Source of the DNA: Vibrio atlanticus
GTDB lineage: Bacteria; Pseudomonadota; Gammaproteobacteria; Enterobacterales; Vibrionaceae
Direction: 5' to 3'
DNA: 64,000 bases
Assembly (NCBI RefSeq): GCF_024347315.1
Contig: NZ_AP025460.1
Coordinates: forward strand, 2,046,001 to 2,110,000
Made by a program: the position numbers and the translations under genes. Below the pieces are notes generated by a model. That model saw nothing but the letters and a program-made list of their open reading frames with translations. It ran no database searches and had not been told where the DNA came from. Position 1 is the first letter of the stretch. Every line of letters begins with the position of its first letter. Of this stretch, positions 62,938-64,000 are shown one piece after another.

Positions 62938-64000
62938 TATGCCTTCTTTCCTAATGTCCAATATAGTAATGCTGACATTACTGCACACGCAGCCATTACC
63001 ATAGCCATAGACCCAGCACTGTCACTTGGCAGCATCGCAACGATAGCTCCAACGACAGAACCAGTACCAAATCTTAACGTTCCCGCAAGCGATGAAGCCG
63101 TACCGGCCATGTTTGGATAACCACTGAGCAATAGACCCATAGAGTTACTGCCGATAGTAGAAATGGTGCCAATAAATAGCATCACAAACGGCACAATACC
63201 CCAAAGCCCGAGATCCAATAACCAACCAACCAGTAAACCGACGCCAGCTAATAATTGAATGACCAGCGCGGCTCTCAGCATGGTATGAGAGCCAACCTTC
63301 TTAACAATTCGACCATTAATTGTCGTCATCAGAATCATCGCAACGATGTTCAGACCAAACAGGTAACCAAACAGGTCAGGACGTACTCCATAGACATCAA
63401 TGTAGACAAAAGAGCCTGCGGTTAAGAATGCAAACATCCCAGAGAACGAGAACGCACCCGAGAAAATTAGGCCCATAGCGGTCGAGTTTTTACATAAACG
63501 AGCGTAATTGCGAATCGTGGTTTTAAAGCGCAATGGCTGACGATTTTCAACAGGCAGTGTTTCAGGGATCTTAATGATAACCGCAAGAATCACGATAACC
63601 GCAAAAATAGCCAACACCCAAAAGATTGAACGCCAACCGAACCACAATGCCAAATAACCACCAATCATAGGGGCAATTAATGGCGCAACCGTCATCACTA
63701 AGGTAACGAACGACATGGTTCTTGCGAAATCTTCACGGTCGAACATATCGCGCACAACCGCTTGGATAATAACCGCTGCGGCAGCACCTGCAAAACCTTG
63801 AGCCGTACGAACTAACGTTAACGCTTCAATACCATGAGTCGTCGCACTCACGACAGACGCTATCGCAAAGAAGAGCACACCAATCAGTAGAACTGGCTTG
63901 CGACCATAACTGTCGGCTAACGGACCATGTAACAACTGACCTAAAGCGAAACCTGCGGTGTACGCGGTAAGTGTGATTTGCACTTCCCCTGCTGTCACAC
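62937..64000 (-). CDS. Bcr/CflA-family MFS drug exporter (partial, 5' end outside)
   Basis: At least 354 aa in the window, running off the right edge. MFS signature GPLADSYGRKPVLL and RTAQGFAGAAAAVI with the Bcr motif RDMFDREDFARTMS; about ten TM helices are visible. Exports drugs such as bicyclomycin or sulfonamides by proton antiport. The true start is beyond base 64000. Confidence 0.88.
   Translation of the reverse strand, partial: VTAGEVQITLTAYTAGFALGQLLHGPLADSYGRKPVLLIGVLFFAIASVVSATTHGIEALTLVRTAQGFAGAAAAVIIQAVVRDMFDREDFARTMSFVTLVMTVAPLIAPMIGGYLALWFGWRSIFWVLAIFAVIVILAVIIKIPETLPVENRQPLRFKTTIRNYARLCKNSTAMGLIFSGAFSFSGMFAFLTAGSFVYIDVYGVRPDLFGYLFGLNIVAMILMTTINGRIVKKVGSHTMLRAALVIQLLAGVGLLVGWLLDLGLWGIVPFVMLFIGTISTIGSNSMGLLLSGYPNMAGTASSLAGTLRFGTGSVVGAIVAMLPSDSAGSMAMVMAACAVMSALLYWTLGKKA

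Noticed and set aside
1..64000. CRISPR arrays, tRNA or rRNA genes, prophage or integron attachment sites
   Set aside because: No regularly spaced short repeats, tRNA cloverleaf sequence, rRNA sequence or attC-like arrays were seen.

Overview
The window is about 64 kb of a Vibrio chromosome, most likely from the Splendidus clade or a close relative. This rests on the proteins and the gene order: asnS, serC, a histidine kinase/receiver pair, tfoX, panP, hexR, an Fe-ADH, grxA, ybjL, fabV and a psrA-fadE pair. From memory, the serC-to-ybjL stretch matches a conserved block on the larger Vibrio chromosome; I could not align it.

Layout: asnS 3' end (1-182); a COG3904-like lipoprotein gene broken by an IS5-family element (488-2749); a small membrane protein, a MocR regulator, a 99-aa protein and an HD-GYP protein (2.8-7 kb); two tandem ~1050-aa lipoprotein metalloproteases (7.2-13.7 kb); aspC followed by an IS50/Tn5-like element (14-16.7 kb); a beta-barrel protein, a cNMP/CBS/nucleotidyltransferase protein with a DEDDh exonuclease, and a MOSC protein (16.8-21 kb); an ISL3-family element next to serC (21-23.5 kb); a YdgA-like protein, hybrid kinase, receiver, OMP and tfoX (23.6-29.1 kb); an HDOD protein, lysO, a periplasmic protein, panP and hexR (29.4-35 kb); Fe-ADH, grxA, ybjL and fabV (35-40.6 kb); a second, almost identical IS50-like element (40.8-42.3 kb); fadE and psrA (42.3-45.3 kb); a VCBS/T1SS adhesin divergent from a TolC and an OmpA-like lipoprotein (45.7-51.7 kb); nhaA, an attH/permease/ATPase operon, a MATE exporter and ybjT (52-60.7 kb); an IS4-family element (60.8-62.3 kb); a DUF2913 protein and a Bcr/CflA exporter that runs off the end.

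Functional themes: aspC and serC (amino-acid metabolism), panP (beta-alanine), fabV with fadE and psrA (fatty-acid synthesis and breakdown), HD-GYP (c-di-GMP turnover), tfoX (competence/T6SS regulation) and a LapG-type retained adhesin whose TolC-like outer-membrane partner is adjacent but whose ABC and membrane-fusion subunits are not in the window.

The most striking signals concern the mobile elements. Five IS copies sit in 64 kb. Both IS50-like copies have 10-bp target duplications centred exactly on the loop of an intrinsic terminator hairpin. Their termini are near-copies of the Tn5 outside and inside ends, with GATC only at the inside-like end and just upstream of the transposase. They carry their own inward-facing terminator, which replaces the host terminator they split. 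Other points worth following are the tandem metzincin-like lipoproteins with no visible Met-turn, a kinase whose N-terminal receiver has lost its phospho-acceptor aspartate, a candidate PsrA box and a perfect CRP-core site.
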